DNA of 64,000 nucleotides from Flavobacteriaceae bacterium (lineage in GTDB: Bacteria; Bacteroidota; Bacteroidia; Flavobacteriales; Flavobacteriaceae), in contig CANKLE010000009.1 of assembly GCA_947483075.1 (NCBI GenBank), forward strand, positions 62,001 to 126,000, written 5' to 3'. Made by a program: the position numbers and the translations under genes. Shown here piece after piece: positions 24,136 to 34,231 of this stretch. Numbering within the stretch: the first letter of the stretch is position 1; every line of letters begins with the position of its first letter. The notes under the pieces were generated by a model. That model was not told the origin of the DNA. It saw nothing but the letters and a program-made list of their open reading frames with translations, and did no database searches.

Positions 24136-25503
24136 TTATAGGATTTGCTTAGCCACCAAATGCTTCACTTTTTCAAAAGGCTCAGCAACAAAGTGGTCTC
24201 TGTTTTTAATTTTTTCCGGGAAACGAATGTGGTATTCAAACTCGTCTCTAAAGTGACGAATCGCTGCAGCTACAGGCCAAGAAGCCGCATCGCCAAGCGG
24301 GCAAATGGTATTTCCTTCTATTTTGCTTTGTATACTCAACAACAAATCGATGTCTTCTTCGCGTCCGTGTCCGTTTTCGATGCGGTGCAATACTTTTTCC
24401 AACCAACCGGTTCCTTCTCTACAAGGCGAACATTGTCCGCAGCTTTCGTGGTGATAAAAACGAGAAAAGTTCCAGGTATTGCGTACAATACAAGCCGTGT
24501 CATTGTAGACGATAAACCCGCCTGATCCCAACATCGAACCCGTGGCAAAACCACCGTCGCTCAAGGATTCGTAGGTCATTAAACGGTCTTCGCCTGCGGC
24601 TGTTTTATAAATTAAATTGGCGGGTAAAACCGGCACCGAACTTCCGCCAGGCACAAAAGCCTTTAAGGGTCGGTCTGAACTCATTCCGCCCAAATAGGCG
24701 TCTGAGTTCATGAATTCGTATACGCTCAAGCCCAACTCAATTTCGTAAACGCCCGGATTTTTGATGTGTCCAGAAGCCGAAATCAATTTGGTTCCGGTAG
24801 AACGTCCTATTCCTATTTTGGCGTAATCGGCACCCGAATTGTTCACAATCCAAGGCACTGCAGCAATGGTTTCTACATTATTTACTACTGTTGGATTGGT
24901 CCACAAACCAGAAATTGCCGGAAAAGGTGGCTTGATTCTTGGGTTTCCGCGTTTGCCTTCGAGGGATTCAATCAAGGCGGTTTCTTCTCCACAGATGTAG
25001 GCTCCAGCACCAATTTGAACATATAATTCTAAATCATATCCGGTTCCTAAAATATTTTTACCCAACCAACCGGCTGCACGCGCTTCGGCTAGGGCTCTTT
25101 CTAAAATTTTGTATACCCACATGTATTCGCCACGGATGTAGATATAGGATAGGTTACAACCCAAGGCATAACTTGAGGTGATCATTCCTTCGATCAACAA
25201 ATGCGGAATGTACTCCATCAAAAAACGGTCCTTGAAGGTTCCGGGCTCTGATTCATCGGCGTTGCACACCAAATGTCTGGGCTTCCCTGATTTTTTGTCA
25301 ATGAAACTCCATTTCATTCCGGTAGGAAATCCTGCGCCACCACGTCCGCGTAGTCCCGAAGTTTTTACTTCTTCAACTACCTCATCGGGAGTAAGGGTTT
25401 TCAAGGCTTTTTCAACCGAGGCATAGCCGCCGTTTTGGCGATAGACTTCGTAGGTTTTAATGCCGGGAACGTTAATTTTATCTAATAATATTTTTTGTGA
25501 CAT
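24136..25503 (-). CDS. nuoF: NADH-quinone oxidoreductase subunit F
   Basis: A 455-aa subunit that binds NADH and FMN and starts electron transfer. GLRGRGGAGFPTGMKWSF near residues 50-67 is the NADH/FMN glycine-rich motif, and GAGAYICGEETALIESLEGKRGNPR is the FMN-site signature. HESCGQCSPCREGTGW with the later C in GNTICPLGD binds the N3 4Fe-4S cluster. It follows nuoE by 1 bp. The gap to nuoG is unusual because it is filled by the heptamer hairpin. Confidence 0.97.
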   Translation of the reverse strand: MSQKILLDKINVPGIKTYEVYRQNGGYASVEKALKTLTPDEVVEEVKTSGLRGRGGAGFPTGMKWSFIDKKSGKPRHLVCNADESEPGTFKDRFLMEYIPHLLIEGMITSSYALGCNLSYIYIRGEYMWVYKILERALAEARAAGWLGKNILGTGYDLELYVQIGAGAYICGEETALIESLEGKRGNPRIKPPFPAISGLWTNPTVVNNVETIAAVPWIVNNSGADYAKIGIGRSTGTKLISASGHIKNPGVYEIELGLSVYEFMNSDAYLGGMSSDRPLKAFVPGGSSVPVLPANLIYKTAAGEDRLMTYESLSDGGFATGSMLGSGGFIVYNDTACIVRNTWNFSRFYHHESCGQCSPCREGTGWLEKVLHRIENGHGREEDIDLLLSIQSKIEGNTICPLGDAASWPVAAAIRHFRDEFEYHIRFPEKIKNRDHFVAEPFEKVKHLVAKQIL

Positions 25504-25504
25504 A

Positions 25505-26035
25505 TTATTTATCGTGTAACGTGATTTTGTTTGCTTTACAATCGTCGATCAATTGATCTATTTTTTCTGGGGTGAGGTGCTCTTGGTAAAAATCGCCCAA
25601 TTGCATCATCGGAGCATAGCCGCAAGCGCCTAAACATTCTACCCCGCGCACTTCGAAAAGGCCGTCGGCGGTAGGTTCGCCCACTGGCACGCCCAATTTT
25701 TGGCAGGTATACTCCATGAGGTTTTCTACGCCGTTTAAACAACAAGGCGAAGTTTGACAAAATTCAAACATGTATTTCCCAATGGGTCGGCGATTGAACA
25801 TGGTGTAAAAACTCACCACCTCATACACTTCAATGGGTTTAATATGCAGGATTTCGGCTACTTTGTCTTGCAAGGCAACACTCAACCAATTCTCGTGGGC
25901 ATCTTGCACCTCATGCAACACCGGCAATAAAGCTGATTTGCGTTTGTCGGCCGGATAATGACTGATTAACTCATTGAGGCGAACCATCAAGGCGTCGGTG
26001 ATATTTATCTCTTGTTTGTACTGCGTGTTCTCCAT
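25505..26035 (-). CDS. nuoE: NADH-quinone oxidoreductase subunit E
   Basis: A 176-aa thioredoxin-fold subunit with the N1a 2Fe-2S ligands in CQTSPCCLNG and in VECLGACGYAPM, plus the helical N-terminal part (SALLPVLHEVQDAHENWL). It binds NuoF in the NADH-oxidising module. It is separated from nuoD by 75 bp with no obvious element, and from nuoF by 1 bp. Confidence 0.95.
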   Translation of the reverse strand: MENTQYKQEINITDALMVRLNELISHYPADKRKSALLPVLHEVQDAHENWLSVALQDKVAEILHIKPIEVYEVVSFYTMFNRRPIGKYMFEFCQTSPCCLNGVENLMEYTCQKLGVPVGEPTADGLFEVRGVECLGACGYAPMMQLGDFYQEHLTPEKIDQLIDDCKANKITLHDK

Positions 26036-26110
26036 TTTTATTTTAATTCTGAATGCTGTGTCAGTTCGCTGGCACTCGGGTCAAAAATCGTTCTACTCAA
26101 TCGGATAGTT

Positions 26111-27346
26111 TTAGGCGTCTAATTCGCCGGCTATCACATTTAAACTGGACAAGATGACAATGGCGTCTGATAACAACGCGCCTTTAATCATCTCGGGATA
26201 AGCTTGGTAATAAATGAAACAAGGTCTGCGGAAATGCAAACGATACGGCGTTCTACTGCCATCGGTTACCAAGTAAAATCCGAGTTCTCCGTTACCGCCT
26301 TCAACCGCATGATACACTTCGGCAACCGGAACAGGTACTTCGCCCATCACAATTTTAAAGTGGTAAATCAAGGATTCCATCGTGGTGTACACGTCTTCTT
26401 TTGGGGGCAAATAGTAATCGGGCACATCGGCATGGTAAGGGCCTTCTGGCATTTTGGCCAAGGCTTGCTTGATGATGCTGATGCTTTCCCATATTTCGGC
26501 ATTACGCACACAAAAACGATCGTAGGTATCTCCCGATTTTCCAACCGGAACTATAAAATCAAAATCTTCATAAGAGGAATAGGGCTGCGCTACACGCACG
26601 TCATAATCCACCCCTGCCGCACGTAAGTTTGGACCGGTGAATCCGTAAGCCATGGCTTGTTCTGCCGAAATTGCGCCTACATTTACCGTGCGATCAATGA
26701 AGATTCTATTGCGTTCAAACAAGTTTTCGAATTCTTTCCAAGCTACTGGAAATTCTTCTAAGAAAACGTCTAATTTACGAAAAGCTTCTGGCGACCAATC
26801 GCGCTCAAATCCTCCGATTCGGCCCATATTGGTCGTTAATCGAGCCCCACAAATTTCTTCGTAGATCTCGTATATTTTTTCACGGAATTGAAACACATAC
26901 AAAAAGCCGGTATACGCTCCGGTGTCTACGCCTAAAATAGAGTTGCAAATGAGGTGATCGGTGATTCGCGCCAACTCCATGACAATGACACGCAGGTATT
27001 GCGCACGTTTGGGCACTTCAATGCCCAATAATTTTTCTAAGGTCATCCACCATCCCATGTTGTTGATGGGCGACGAACAATAATTCATGCGGTCGGTGAG
27101 TGGTGTAATTTGGTAAAACGGACGATTCTCGGCAATTTTTTCGAAGGCACGGTGAATGTACCCAATGGTCGGTTCAGCATCCACAATGCGTTCGCCATCC
27201 ATCAATAAGATATTTTGAAAAATCCCATGAGTTGCCGGATGCGTAGGCCCTAAATTCAGGATAGAAAGTTCGTTTCCTTCTTCGTTCAAGGTTTCCTTGA
27301 TGATTTTTGCGTAACGGTGTTCGGGCGGTAATAATAGCTCTGACAT
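26111..27346 (-). CDS. nuoD: NADH-quinone oxidoreductase subunit D
   Basis: A 411-aa, 49-kDa-type subunit whose fold descends from the hydrogenase large subunit and which lines the quinone pocket. NLGPTHPATHGIFQ is the conserved loop with the quinone-contacting His. GYIHRAFEKIAENR, MGRIGGFERDW and the C-terminal DAIVILSSLNVIAGELDA are other signatures. It is separate from nuoC (not fused, as it is in E. coli), with an 11-bp gap. Confidence 0.97.
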   Translation of the reverse strand: MSELLLPPEHRYAKIIKETLNEEGNELSILNLGPTHPATHGIFQNILLMDGERIVDAEPTIGYIHRAFEKIAENRPFYQITPLTDRMNYCSSPINNMGWWMTLEKLLGIEVPKRAQYLRVIVMELARITDHLICNSILGVDTGAYTGFLYVFQFREKIYEIYEEICGARLTTNMGRIGGFERDWSPEAFRKLDVFLEEFPVAWKEFENLFERNRIFIDRTVNVGAISAEQAMAYGFTGPNLRAAGVDYDVRVAQPYSSYEDFDFIVPVGKSGDTYDRFCVRNAEIWESISIIKQALAKMPEGPYHADVPDYYLPPKEDVYTTMESLIYHFKIVMGEVPVPVAEVYHAVEGGNGELGFYLVTDGSRTPYRLHFRRPCFIYYQAYPEMIKGALLSDAIVILSSLNVIAGELDA

Positions 27347-27357
27347 GGTGTCGTAAA

Positions 27358-27876
27358 TTAGGCGTTGGTGGTTGTTCTTCCGAAGAAACGATCGTCTTTG
27401 TCGGTTCGGCCGCTGTCTTCCATCGGGAATTCTTTGCGCATCGGAAACGACAACATTTCATCCATATTTAAAATGCGTTTGAGTTGGGGATGTCCACCAA
27501 AATGAATTCCGTAGAAATCATAGGTTTCTCGTTCCATCCAATTGGCACAAAGAAAGATATTGCAAGCCGTTTTAATTTCGGGAGTTCCGTTTAAAAAAGC
27601 TTTGATCTTAATTCGGGTATTGGTCATCCAATTGTGCAGGTGATACACCACGGCAAACTGATGATCGTCATCATTGTCTGGAAAATGTATGCCACACAAA
27701 TCGGTTAAAAAATGGAACTGCAGGGATTCCTCGTTTTTCAGGAAAAGCAACAAGGCGGTATTTTTGTCGGCATCTACCTCAAAGGCAATTACATCAAAAT
27801 CAAGATGAAAATTGCGCACGCTTGTGCCAAATTGTGCTTCTACTTTTTGTTGAATGTCAGCGATTTCTAGGGCCAT
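27358..27876 (-). CDS. nuoC: NADH-quinone oxidoreductase subunit C
   Basis: A 172-aa, 30-kDa-type subunit of the peripheral arm. The signature ANWMERETYDFYGIHFGGHPQLKRILNMDE and the R/K-rich end (FPMRKEFPMEDSGRTD) are clear. It is a stand-alone gene between nuoB (2-bp gap) and nuoD. Confidence 0.95.
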   Translation of the reverse strand: MALEIADIQQKVEAQFGTSVRNFHLDFDVIAFEVDADKNTALLLFLKNEESLQFHFLTDLCGIHFPDNDDDHQFAVVYHLHNWMTNTRIKIKAFLNGTPEIKTACNIFLCANWMERETYDFYGIHFGGHPQLKRILNMDEMLSFPMRKEFPMEDSGRTDKDDRFFGRTTTNA

Positions 27877-27878
27877 CT

Positions 27879-28427
27879 TTATTTGATATTATAAGAAGCT
27901 AATAATTCTTGGTATTCAGGGGAACTTCGTCGGCGCACCGATTCGGACTTAACCAATTCTTGCAATTTCATCACCCCATCTACAATTTGTTCTGGTCTTG
28001 GTGGACAGCCCGGCACATATACGTCAACCGGAATTACTTTGTCAATACCTTGCAGTACCGAATAGGTGTCAAACACACCTCCCGAAGAAGCGCAAGCTCC
28101 TACCGCTATTACCCATCTGGGTTCGGCCATTTGTTCGTATACTTGACGCAAAATTGGCCCCATTTTTTTGGAGATGGTTCCCATAACTAATAACATATCG
28201 GCTTGGCGAGGCGAAAAACTCACGCGCTCAGAACCGAAACGGGCTAAATCATAGTGAGACGCCATGGTGGCCATAAATTCAATTCCACAACAGGATGTAG
28301 CAAAAGGCAATGGCCATAAGGAATTGGCTCGTGCCAAACCCACTACATCGTTTAGTTTGGTGGCAAAAAATCCTTCCCCTACAACGCCTTCGGGGGGTTC
28401 TACCATCGTTACTTTTGAATCACTCAT
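27879..28427 (-). CDS. nuoB: NADH-quinone oxidoreductase subunit B
   Basis: A 182-aa subunit that carries the terminal cluster N2. The tandem cysteines C46-C47 (TSCCGIEF), C112 (GACASSGG) and C141 (VPGCPPRPE) are the four ligands. [18 protein letters not shown] is also conserved. All ligands are present, so the electron path to quinone is complete. It lies between nuoA and nuoC. Confidence 0.97.
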   Translation of the reverse strand: MSDSKVTMVEPPEGVVGEGFFATKLNDVVGLARANSLWPLPFATSCCGIEFMATMASHYDLARFGSERVSFSPRQADMLLVMGTISKKMGPILRQVYEQMAEPRWVIAVGACASSGGVFDTYSVLQGIDKVIPVDVYVPGCPPRPEQIVDGVMKLQELVKSESVRRRSSPEYQELLASYNIK

Positions 28428-28481
28428 ATTTTTTATTTTGAATTGTGGTGTTTTGGAATTCCCTGCAATAAGTGAGTTATA

Positions 28482-28847
28482 TTATTCCCATTCGAGGGCT
28501 TTCTTTTTGATGATGTAGAAAAATCCGATGAGCAGCAAGGCCATGAATACAATCATTTTGCCCATTCCTTCTATGCCCATTTCTTTGAAGTTTATGGCCC
28601 AAGGATATAAGAAAATTACCTCGACATCAAACAAAACAAAGAGAATGGCTACCACAAAATATTTTACCGAAAAGGGGATTCGTGCATTGCCGTAGGATTC
28701 GATTCCGCACTCAAAATTTTTGTCTTTGCTTTCAGATTTTCTTAGCGGACCTAATTTTCCTGAAATTAGTATCGTCCCTACTACAAAACCTACTGCCAAC
28801 AAGAGCTGCATGAATATAGGTAGGAAGTCTAATTGATTGGATTGCAT
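28482..28847 (-). CDS. nuoA: NADH-quinone oxidoreductase subunit A
   Basis: Start at 28847 (MQSNQLDFLPIF) gives 121 residues with three membrane helices. The longer reading to 28904 would begin inside the promoter and is rejected. The conserved loop KDKNFECGIESYGNARIPFSVKYF includes the Cys-Gly-x-Glu motif near the quinone channel, and the acidic residue of the second helix is in FVLFDVEVIFLYPWA. It is the first gene of the operon. Confidence 0.96.
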   Translation of the reverse strand: MQSNQLDFLPIFMQLLLAVGFVVGTILISGKLGPLRKSESKDKNFECGIESYGNARIPFSVKYFVVAILFVLFDVEVIFLYPWAINFKEMGIEGMGKMIVFMALLLIGFFYIIKKKALEWE

Positions 28848-28874
28848 AGCTTTTTTATTTAAAAAAATTTGCGA

Positions 28875-28904
28875 CAAAGATAAGTGTGTATTCTTAAAAA
28901 CCAA
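28875..28904 (-). promoter_or_regulatory. promoter of the nuo operon
   Basis: On the minus strand TTG (28902-28904), an exact 19-bp spacer and TATCTTTG (28875-28882) give a full match to the Bacteroidota TTG-N19-TAnnTTTG consensus. Transcription should begin near 28869, giving a leader of about 22 nt before the nuoA ATG. Confidence 0.75.
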
Positions 28905-29066
28905 CGAAAAAAAGGGATTTTCCTTGACGATTTTTTAAGGTGATTTTGTAATTTTTAATGATTTTAAATAAGTTGATAAATTCAGTTCGACTTATTTAGC
29001 ACAGGCGGATTTTTTACGTTTCGCTTCTTTGAAATTACGCTACACTTTTTGGTGATTTTATTCCAT

Positions 29067-29096
29067 AAAAAAACGTCCCGAAATATTCGGGACGTT
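29067..29096 (-). terminator. terminator of the cold shock gene
   Basis: On the minus strand AACGTCCCGAA and TTCGGGACGTT make an 11-bp stem around a 3-nt loop, followed by seven T. It begins 30 bp after the csp stop codon. The stem core is the TCCCGAA/TTCGGGA sequence that also occurs as dispersed palindromes elsewhere in the window. Confidence 0.9.
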
Positions 29097-29125
29097 AAAC
29101 ATTCTAGGAAACAAATATGTATATA

Positions 29126-29326
29126 TTAGTCTTCGATAACTACTACTTGAGCAGCAACTTTACCTTTACGACCTTCTTCTTCTTCATAACTTACTCTGTC
29201 ACCTTCACGAAGTTCTTCCGCTTTGATTCCTGATGCATGAACGAAGATGTCTTTTCCTGTTTCTTCATCTGTAATGAATCCATAACCTTTAGATTCATTG
29301 AAAAATTTTACTGTACCTGTACGCAT
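29126..29326 (-). CDS. cold shock domain protein
   Basis: A 66-aa single-domain RNA-binding protein of the CspA family. RNP1 (SKGYGFIT) and RNP2 (DIFVHAS) are intact, with the start GTVKFFNESKG. Such proteins act as RNA chaperones. A TACATTTG box lies 30 bp upstream and a strong terminator follows, so it is a monocistronic gene. Confidence 0.95.
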   Translation of the reverse strand: MRTGTVKFFNESKGYGFITDEETGKDIFVHASGIKAEELREGDRVSYEEEEGRKGKVAAQVVVIED

Positions 29327-29355
29327 TGTAATTGTAATAATAATTTATAATGCGA

Positions 29356-29363
29356 CAAATGTA
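29356..29363 (-). promoter_or_regulatory. -7 box candidate for the cold shock gene
   Basis: TACATTTG on the minus strand matches TAnnTTTG. The nearest TTG (29379-29381) is 15 bp upstream, shorter than the usual spacing. The leader would be about 25 nt, unlike the long leader of E. coli cspA. Confidence 0.45.
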
Positions 29364-29453
29364 GGTGTAAAAACAATACAAAAAGATTTCTTACGAAGAA
29401 ATTTGAAAAAAAATCTTGATTATCAACGTTTTCTGAATCTTTTTAACATAAAT

Positions 29454-31205
29454 CTAGGCTAAATTTAACTGAATGTGCAGTTCTTTTAATTGTTTGTCAT
29501 CTATCGCAGCAGGCGCATCAATCATGACATCACGGCCAGAATTGTTTTTAGGGAAGGCGATAAAATCACGAATAGTTTCTTGCCCGCCCAAAATTGCCAC
29601 CAATCGGTCTAAACCAAAAGCCAATCCTCCGTGAGGTGGGGCGCCAAACTGGAATGCATCCATCAAAAAGCCAAATTGATTCTTGGCTTCTTCGGGTGTG
29701 AATCCTAAATAGTTAAACATCAGTTGCTGGGTTGCTTTGTCGTGAATTCGAATCGATCCACCACCAATTTCATTTCCATTCAACACCATGTCATAGGCAT
29801 TGGCTCTTACTTTGCCTGGATCGGTCTCCAAAAAATGCATGTCTTCTGGTTTGGGAGAAGTAAACGGATGGTGCATGGCATGGTAACGCCCACTCTCTTC
29901 TTCAAACTCCAAAAGCGGAAAATCGACTACCCATAAGGGCGCAAATTCATCGGGCTTACGCAAGCCCAATCGGGTGGCCATTTCCATGCGCAAGGCGCTC
30001 AATTGAGTGCGTGTTTTATCGGCATTTCCAGACAACACCAGGATCATGTCGCCAGGATTTGCTCCTGTGATTTTAGCCCAGTGTGCCAAATCAGCTTGGT
30101 CATAAAATTTATCTACCGAGGATTTGTAGGTTCCATCTGTATTGCATTTCACATATACCATGCCGCTCGCGCCAATTTGTGGGCGTTTGATCCAATCTAT
30201 TATTCCATCAATTTCTTTGCGGGTTAATTCGCCGGCGCTTGGCACCGCTATTCCAACCACCAATTCGGCTGAGTTAAACACCGGAAAATCTTTGTGCTGG
30301 GCTACCGCGTTGAGTTCGCCAAATTCCATTCCAAAACGTATGTCTGGCTTGTCATTTCCGTAGGTTTTCATGGCGTGTTCGTAGGTCATTCTGGGGAATT
30401 TCTCTACTTCAATTCCTTTGATTTCTTTGAGTAAATGACGGGTAAGTCCCTCAAAGGTATTCAGAATATCTTCTTGCTCTACAAAAGCCATTTCGCAGTC
30501 TATTTGGGTAAACTCGGGTTGGCGATCGGCGCGCAAATCTTCGTCGCGGAAACATTTTACAATCTGAAAATACTTGTCCATTCCGCCCACCATCAACAAT
30601 TGCTTGAAGGTTTGTGGCGATTGGGGCAAGGCATAAAATTGACCTTCGTTCATGCGGCTTGGCACTACAAAATCTCGGGCGCCTTCGGGAGTAGATTTGA
30701 TTAAATAAGGGGTTTCGACTTCGCAAAAATCTTGAGCCGAAAGGTACTTGCGCACTTCCATGGCTACTTTATGGCGAAACAACAAATTGTTTTTTACCGG
30801 ATTTCTACGAATGTCGATATAGCGGTATTTCATGCGGATGTCCTCTCCGCCATCGGTATCGTCTTCTATGGTAAAAGGAGGAGTCAACGAACCATTGAGG
30901 ATAGTAAGTTTCGAAACTAAAATTTCAATGTCCCCGGTAGTCATGCCCGAATTTTTAGATTCGCGTTCAATGACCGTTCCCGTTACTTGAATCACATACT
31001 CTCTCCCCAAAGTTTTCGCTAATTCAAAAACAGCTTTCTCGGTGCGGCTTTCGTCAAAGATCAATTGGGTAATGCCATAGCGATCGCGCAAATCAACCCA
31101 GTTCATGAACCCTTTGTCTCTTGATTTTTGTACCCAACCCGCTAAAGTAACTTCGGTATTGATGTGCGCGGCGTTTAATTCGCCACAGGTATGACTTCTA
31201 TACAT
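29454..31205 (-). CDS. aspS: aspartyl-tRNA synthetase
   Basis: Class II synthetase of 583 residues, charging tRNA-Asp. It has an N-terminal OB fold ([23 protein letters not shown]), motif 2 ([19 protein letters not shown]), the bacterial insertion domain, and motif 3 ([14 protein letters not shown]). I chose the ATG at 31205 (MYRSHTCGE). The upstream candidate at 31226 overlaps the TAAATTTG box and would precede the transcript start. Whether the enzyme also charges tRNA-Asn depends on gatCAB and asnS, which are not in this window. Confidence 0.96.
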   Translation of the reverse strand: MYRSHTCGELNAAHINTEVTLAGWVQKSRDKGFMNWVDLRDRYGITQLIFDESRTEKAVFELAKTLGREYVIQVTGTVIERESKNSGMTTGDIEILVSKLTILNGSLTPPFTIEDDTDGGEDIRMKYRYIDIRRNPVKNNLLFRHKVAMEVRKYLSAQDFCEVETPYLIKSTPEGARDFVVPSRMNEGQFYALPQSPQTFKQLLMVGGMDKYFQIVKCFRDEDLRADRQPEFTQIDCEMAFVEQEDILNTFEGLTRHLLKEIKGIEVEKFPRMTYEHAMKTYGNDKPDIRFGMEFGELNAVAQHKDFPVFNSAELVVGIAVPSAGELTRKEIDGIIDWIKRPQIGASGMVYVKCNTDGTYKSSVDKFYDQADLAHWAKITGANPGDMILVLSGNADKTRTQLSALRMEMATRLGLRKPDEFAPLWVVDFPLLEFEEESGRYHAMHHPFTSPKPEDMHFLETDPGKVRANAYDMVLNGNEIGGGSIRIHDKATQQLMFNYLGFTPEEAKNQFGFLMDAFQFGAPPHGGLAFGLDRLVAILGGQETIRDFIAFPKNNSGRDVMIDAPAAIDDKQLKELHIQLNLA

Positions 31206-31223
31206 GCTATCTAATTTAGTGTG

Positions 31224-31231
31224 CAAATTTA
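31224..31231 (-). promoter_or_regulatory. -7 box candidate for aspS, deciding its start
   Basis: TAAATTTG on the minus strand. Transcription near 31218 leaves a leader of about 13 nt to the ATG at 31205 and excludes the ATG at 31226. Confidence 0.45.
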
Positions 31232-31306
31232 GGACTAATTCTGAATTTTACTGGCTGCTGAACCATTTTTACGTAAATTATTTCGAACTCTTTTTGTGGT
31301 GAATTC

Positions 31307-31336
31307 AAAAAAAAAGCGCTCAAATTGAGCGCTTTT
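31307..31336 (-). terminator. terminator of the metalloprotease gene
   Basis: AGCGCTCAA and TTGAGCGCT form a 9-bp stem with a 1-nt centre extended by flanking A/T pairs. On the minus strand nine T follow (31307-31315). It ends the gene that stops at 31355. Confidence 0.87.
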
Positions 31337-31354
31337 CTTCTGGTGTTTTAAAAC

Positions 31355-34063
31355 TTATTGAATCACAATTCGTTTCACGATTTTATTGGTTCCATTGGTG
31401 ATTGACACCAAGTAGATTCCTGCTTGTGCATTTTCTAACTGTAAGGTCTCAGAGAACAAGCCGTTGTTTGCAAATGATTTACCGTAGATTTTTCTTCCGC
31501 TCAAATCATGCACATCAATGTCAATTTTAGCACTTGAATTGGGTTTGAACTCTACCGTAAACGATCCGTTGTTTGGATTAGGATACAAGGCAAAATTTTC
31601 GAAACCAAATTCTGGAGTTGCTAATAACTGTGTAGACTGTGCGCAAATTTGAATAGAGAATGAATTGATTGATCCTGAATCAGCACCATTTACCATATCT
31701 CTAAATCCAAACTGCCAGTTTCCTTGTTGGCTAAATCCATTTAAAGTATTCAAGTTGATGTTTGTAGGAGCAAAAGTACCCGCTAAAGGACTCGCACAAG
31801 CCAAAGCAGCTGCCTGACTGTCAAAAGTCACATTCATATTGGCACTTCCGGTACAATGCTGGTTGTAATAAGTAGCCAAAGTTCCTCCCGGACGTATAAC
31901 GGCCATTTGCAAGTTTTGCAAATTAGAATGCGTAGCGTTTACCGTAATGTTTACATCACTAATAGTTCCTGCAGTTGGTACACTTATAGATTTGGTGGTC
32001 CATGAATTGGTTCCGTTTGTCAAGTTGAATGCCGCTCCTCCATAGGTATAAGTCACGCAATTGGTTACTACTTGGTACCCAATATAAAATGGAGTAGCGT
32101 TAATTGCATAATAGATATTTCCTGTAGGCGCAATCATTAAACGACAATTCAACGAAGCCGGAGTTGCAGGAACAATGATGTCTTCTGTTCCGTCATTTGG
32201 GGTATCTGCCGCTATGGTGTAAGGGAATGTTTGACCTCCATCGAGAGACAACATAATATTTACATTGGTTGATCCCGCTAAGGTATTCGCATTATTTACA
32301 TCCCAAGTAATGGTTTTGGTTGCGCCTTGTGCCCATGCTTCTCCAACCGTATTTTGAGAAGTTACGGCAAAGGGCCCAATCGTATTGCTTGTAATAACCG
32401 TAATCCCTGCAGAACTGGTTTGTTGATTTCCTGCAGCGTGGTTGTCACGGGCAGTAAATACAAATTTTGAAGTTCTTGCCACTGAGTTTACAGATTCCCA
32501 TTGAGTAGACAACACCCCAGTTAATACACTGGCATAAGCCGGCATGAAACGAATTGGAGAAGATCCTGGGGTAAACGAGCGGAAGTTAGGGCCAGAGGTT
32601 TTGGTTGGAGCAGCCACGCTATTTGCCGCTGTCGCTGTAGATCCGGCGCTGTCAATAGATTCCCAAGTATAGGTCATGGCATCACCATCAGGATCTGTAA
32701 CTACTCCTTTTAGAATATAGGGTGTGCTCTTTGGAATCGTAAATGAAGTGGCAGGAGATGAGGTATTCGCTGTGGGAGTTGGAAACGTAATTACAGGAAT
32801 TGCATTGTTTGTAATTGGCGTACTAACTGGACAGGTTTTGGTGTTTAAATTGGTTTGTATTTGTTTGATGTTGGCATAGGTATAATAAGCATCTGAATGC
32901 GCTTGTACATCATAGCTGGTAATTCCGGCATACCCCATAATGGTCGATCCACTTCCGGGTTCTACATTTACCCCTGTGCCTTCGGTGGCGTAGGAGAAAC
33001 TGTGATTTCCACCCAATTGGTGACCCATTTCATGCACTACATAGTCAATGTCAAACGTATCTCCTGCTGGGATGTTGTCTGATGGCGAAGTAAACGCGCT
33101 TCCTTTTTGCCCATCAACGCAAACACAGCCGATGCAACCTGCATTTCCTCCGCCGCCTGAAGCGCCAAATAAATGCCCAATGTCATAACTCCCTTCTCCA
33201 ATAGTGCTGGTTAATGCGCCTTGTAATTCTGCGTTCCAAGCCCCGCCCGAACCAGTAGATCCTGGAGAATAAGGGTCGGTGTTGGCGTTCGTATAAATTA
33301 CAGAGGTATTGTTGGCAATTATATTTAAATGGAGGGCTAAGTCTTTTTCCATCACTCCATTTACACGGCTCATGGTGGCATTCATTCCGCCCAAGGCTCC
33401 TGCTACAGTGCCCCCAAAATAGGTAGTATATTCCCCAACGCAAGACAAAGCCAAACGCATGGTTTTGTAGGATAAGTTGCTGGCGCGATTTACAATAGCT
33501 GGGTCGTTCAAAATTCCTTGCACTGCAACTTGATCAATTGTATTACAGCTGAAAGGCATACGTGGAGTTGTTCTTGACTTGGCATCAAACAACACATAAA
33601 CCGAATGGTCTTTGGTGTAGGGCTCTATGAATTCGTTGCCGTTGTCGGCTCTCAATACCATCGTTTGAACCCCTTTTGGATCAATACTAAAATTGATTGT
33701 AGAAGATTTGTCGGCTTCGCTGTAACCAGAAAAAGCGCGAATGTCGGGAAATTGAGCCTGAAGTGCAGGTTCAAAATTGGAATTTTCCCAAACCAAGAAT
33801 TTCTCTAATTCTCCATTTGCGTTTGGAAAATAAACCTCAGCACCGGCTTGACCAGAAAATTTAGCGGGCACTTGCGTTAAAGCTTGTTTGAATTCGTTTA
33901 AATTTAACGTAAATAACACTTGATTTTCAGAATAAGAAGTCGTTCTGATTAGTGATTCTTGAGAAATTTGTGTAGCGGAAAGTTTTTTCCATGCTCCAAA
34001 ATTTTGAGCAAATACTTGTGTGAAAGAACACAGTATAGCAGCTAATAGTAAAGTTTTTTTCAT
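31355..34063 (-). CDS. secreted reprolysin-type zinc metalloprotease with P domain and T9SS type A signal
   Basis: A 902-aa secreted protease. There is a signal peptide to about residue 19, a propeptide-like region to about 195, then a metzincin catalytic domain with the full zinc motif HEMGHQLGGNH at 344-354. A linker with fibronectin-like segments follows, then a proprotein-convertase-type P domain near 675-800 (DVNITVNATHSNLQNLQMAVIRPGG ... GNWQFGFRDMVNGADSGSINSFSIQIC), and a C-terminal T9SS type A sorting domain (ALYPNPNNGSFTVEF ... VKRIVIQ). It should cross the outer membrane by the type IX system and stay at the surface or be released. The protein target is unknown. Catalytic residues are complete. 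Confidence 0.93.
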   Translation of the reverse strand: MKKTLLLAAILCSFTQVFAQNFGAWKKLSATQISQESLIRTTSYSENQVLFTLNLNEFKQALTQVPAKFSGQAGAEVYFPNANGELEKFLVWENSNFEPALQAQFPDIRAFSGYSEADKSSTINFSIDPKGVQTMVLRADNGNEFIEPYTKDHSVYVLFDAKSRTTPRMPFSCNTIDQVAVQGILNDPAIVNRASNLSYKTMRLALSCVGEYTTYFGGTVAGALGGMNATMSRVNGVMEKDLALHLNIIANNTSVIYTNANTDPYSPGSTGSGGAWNAELQGALTSTIGEGSYDIGHLFGASGGGGNAGCIGCVCVDGQKGSAFTSPSDNIPAGDTFDIDYVVHEMGHQLGGNHSFSYATEGTGVNVEPGSGSTIMGYAGITSYDVQAHSDAYYTYANIKQIQTNLNTKTCPVSTPITNNAIPVITFPTPTANTSSPATSFTIPKSTPYILKGVVTDPDGDAMTYTWESIDSAGSTATAANSVAAPTKTSGPNFRSFTPGSSPIRFMPAYASVLTGVLSTQWESVNSVARTSKFVFTARDNHAAGNQQTSSAGITVITSNTIGPFAVTSQNTVGEAWAQGATKTITWDVNNANTLAGSTNVNIMLSLDGGQTFPYTIAADTPNDGTEDIIVPATPASLNCRLMIAPTGNIYYAINATPFYIGYQVVTNCVTYTYGGAAFNLTNGTNSWTTKSISVPTAGTISDVNITVNATHSNLQNLQMAVIRPGGTLATYYNQHCTGSANMNVTFDSQAAALACASPLAGTFAPTNINLNTLNGFSQQGNWQFGFRDMVNGADSGSINSFSIQICAQSTQLLATPEFGFENFALYPNPNNGSFTVEFKPNSSAKIDIDVHDLSGRKIYGKSFANNGLFSETLQLENAQAGIYLVSITNGTNKIVKRIVIQ

Positions 34064-34201
34064 TTTTAAGTTGTATAAAATAGGAGGTAAAAATACTATT
34101 TTTTTTGTGTTTTGAGGAAATCAGCGCGCTATTTTAGAAAATATGCAATGTTAAAATTTGATATTTGGTTTATTAATCGGCAATTTATCAATTGGGATGG
34201 T

Positions 34202-34209
34202 TAAATTTG
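34202..34209 (+). promoter_or_regulatory. -7 box candidate for ribF
   Basis: TAAATTTG matches TAnnTTTG. Transcription near 34215 gives a leader of about 17 nt to the TTG start at 34232. Confidence 0.45.
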
Positions 34210-34231
34210 GCGCAATTTTAAAATAGGCATT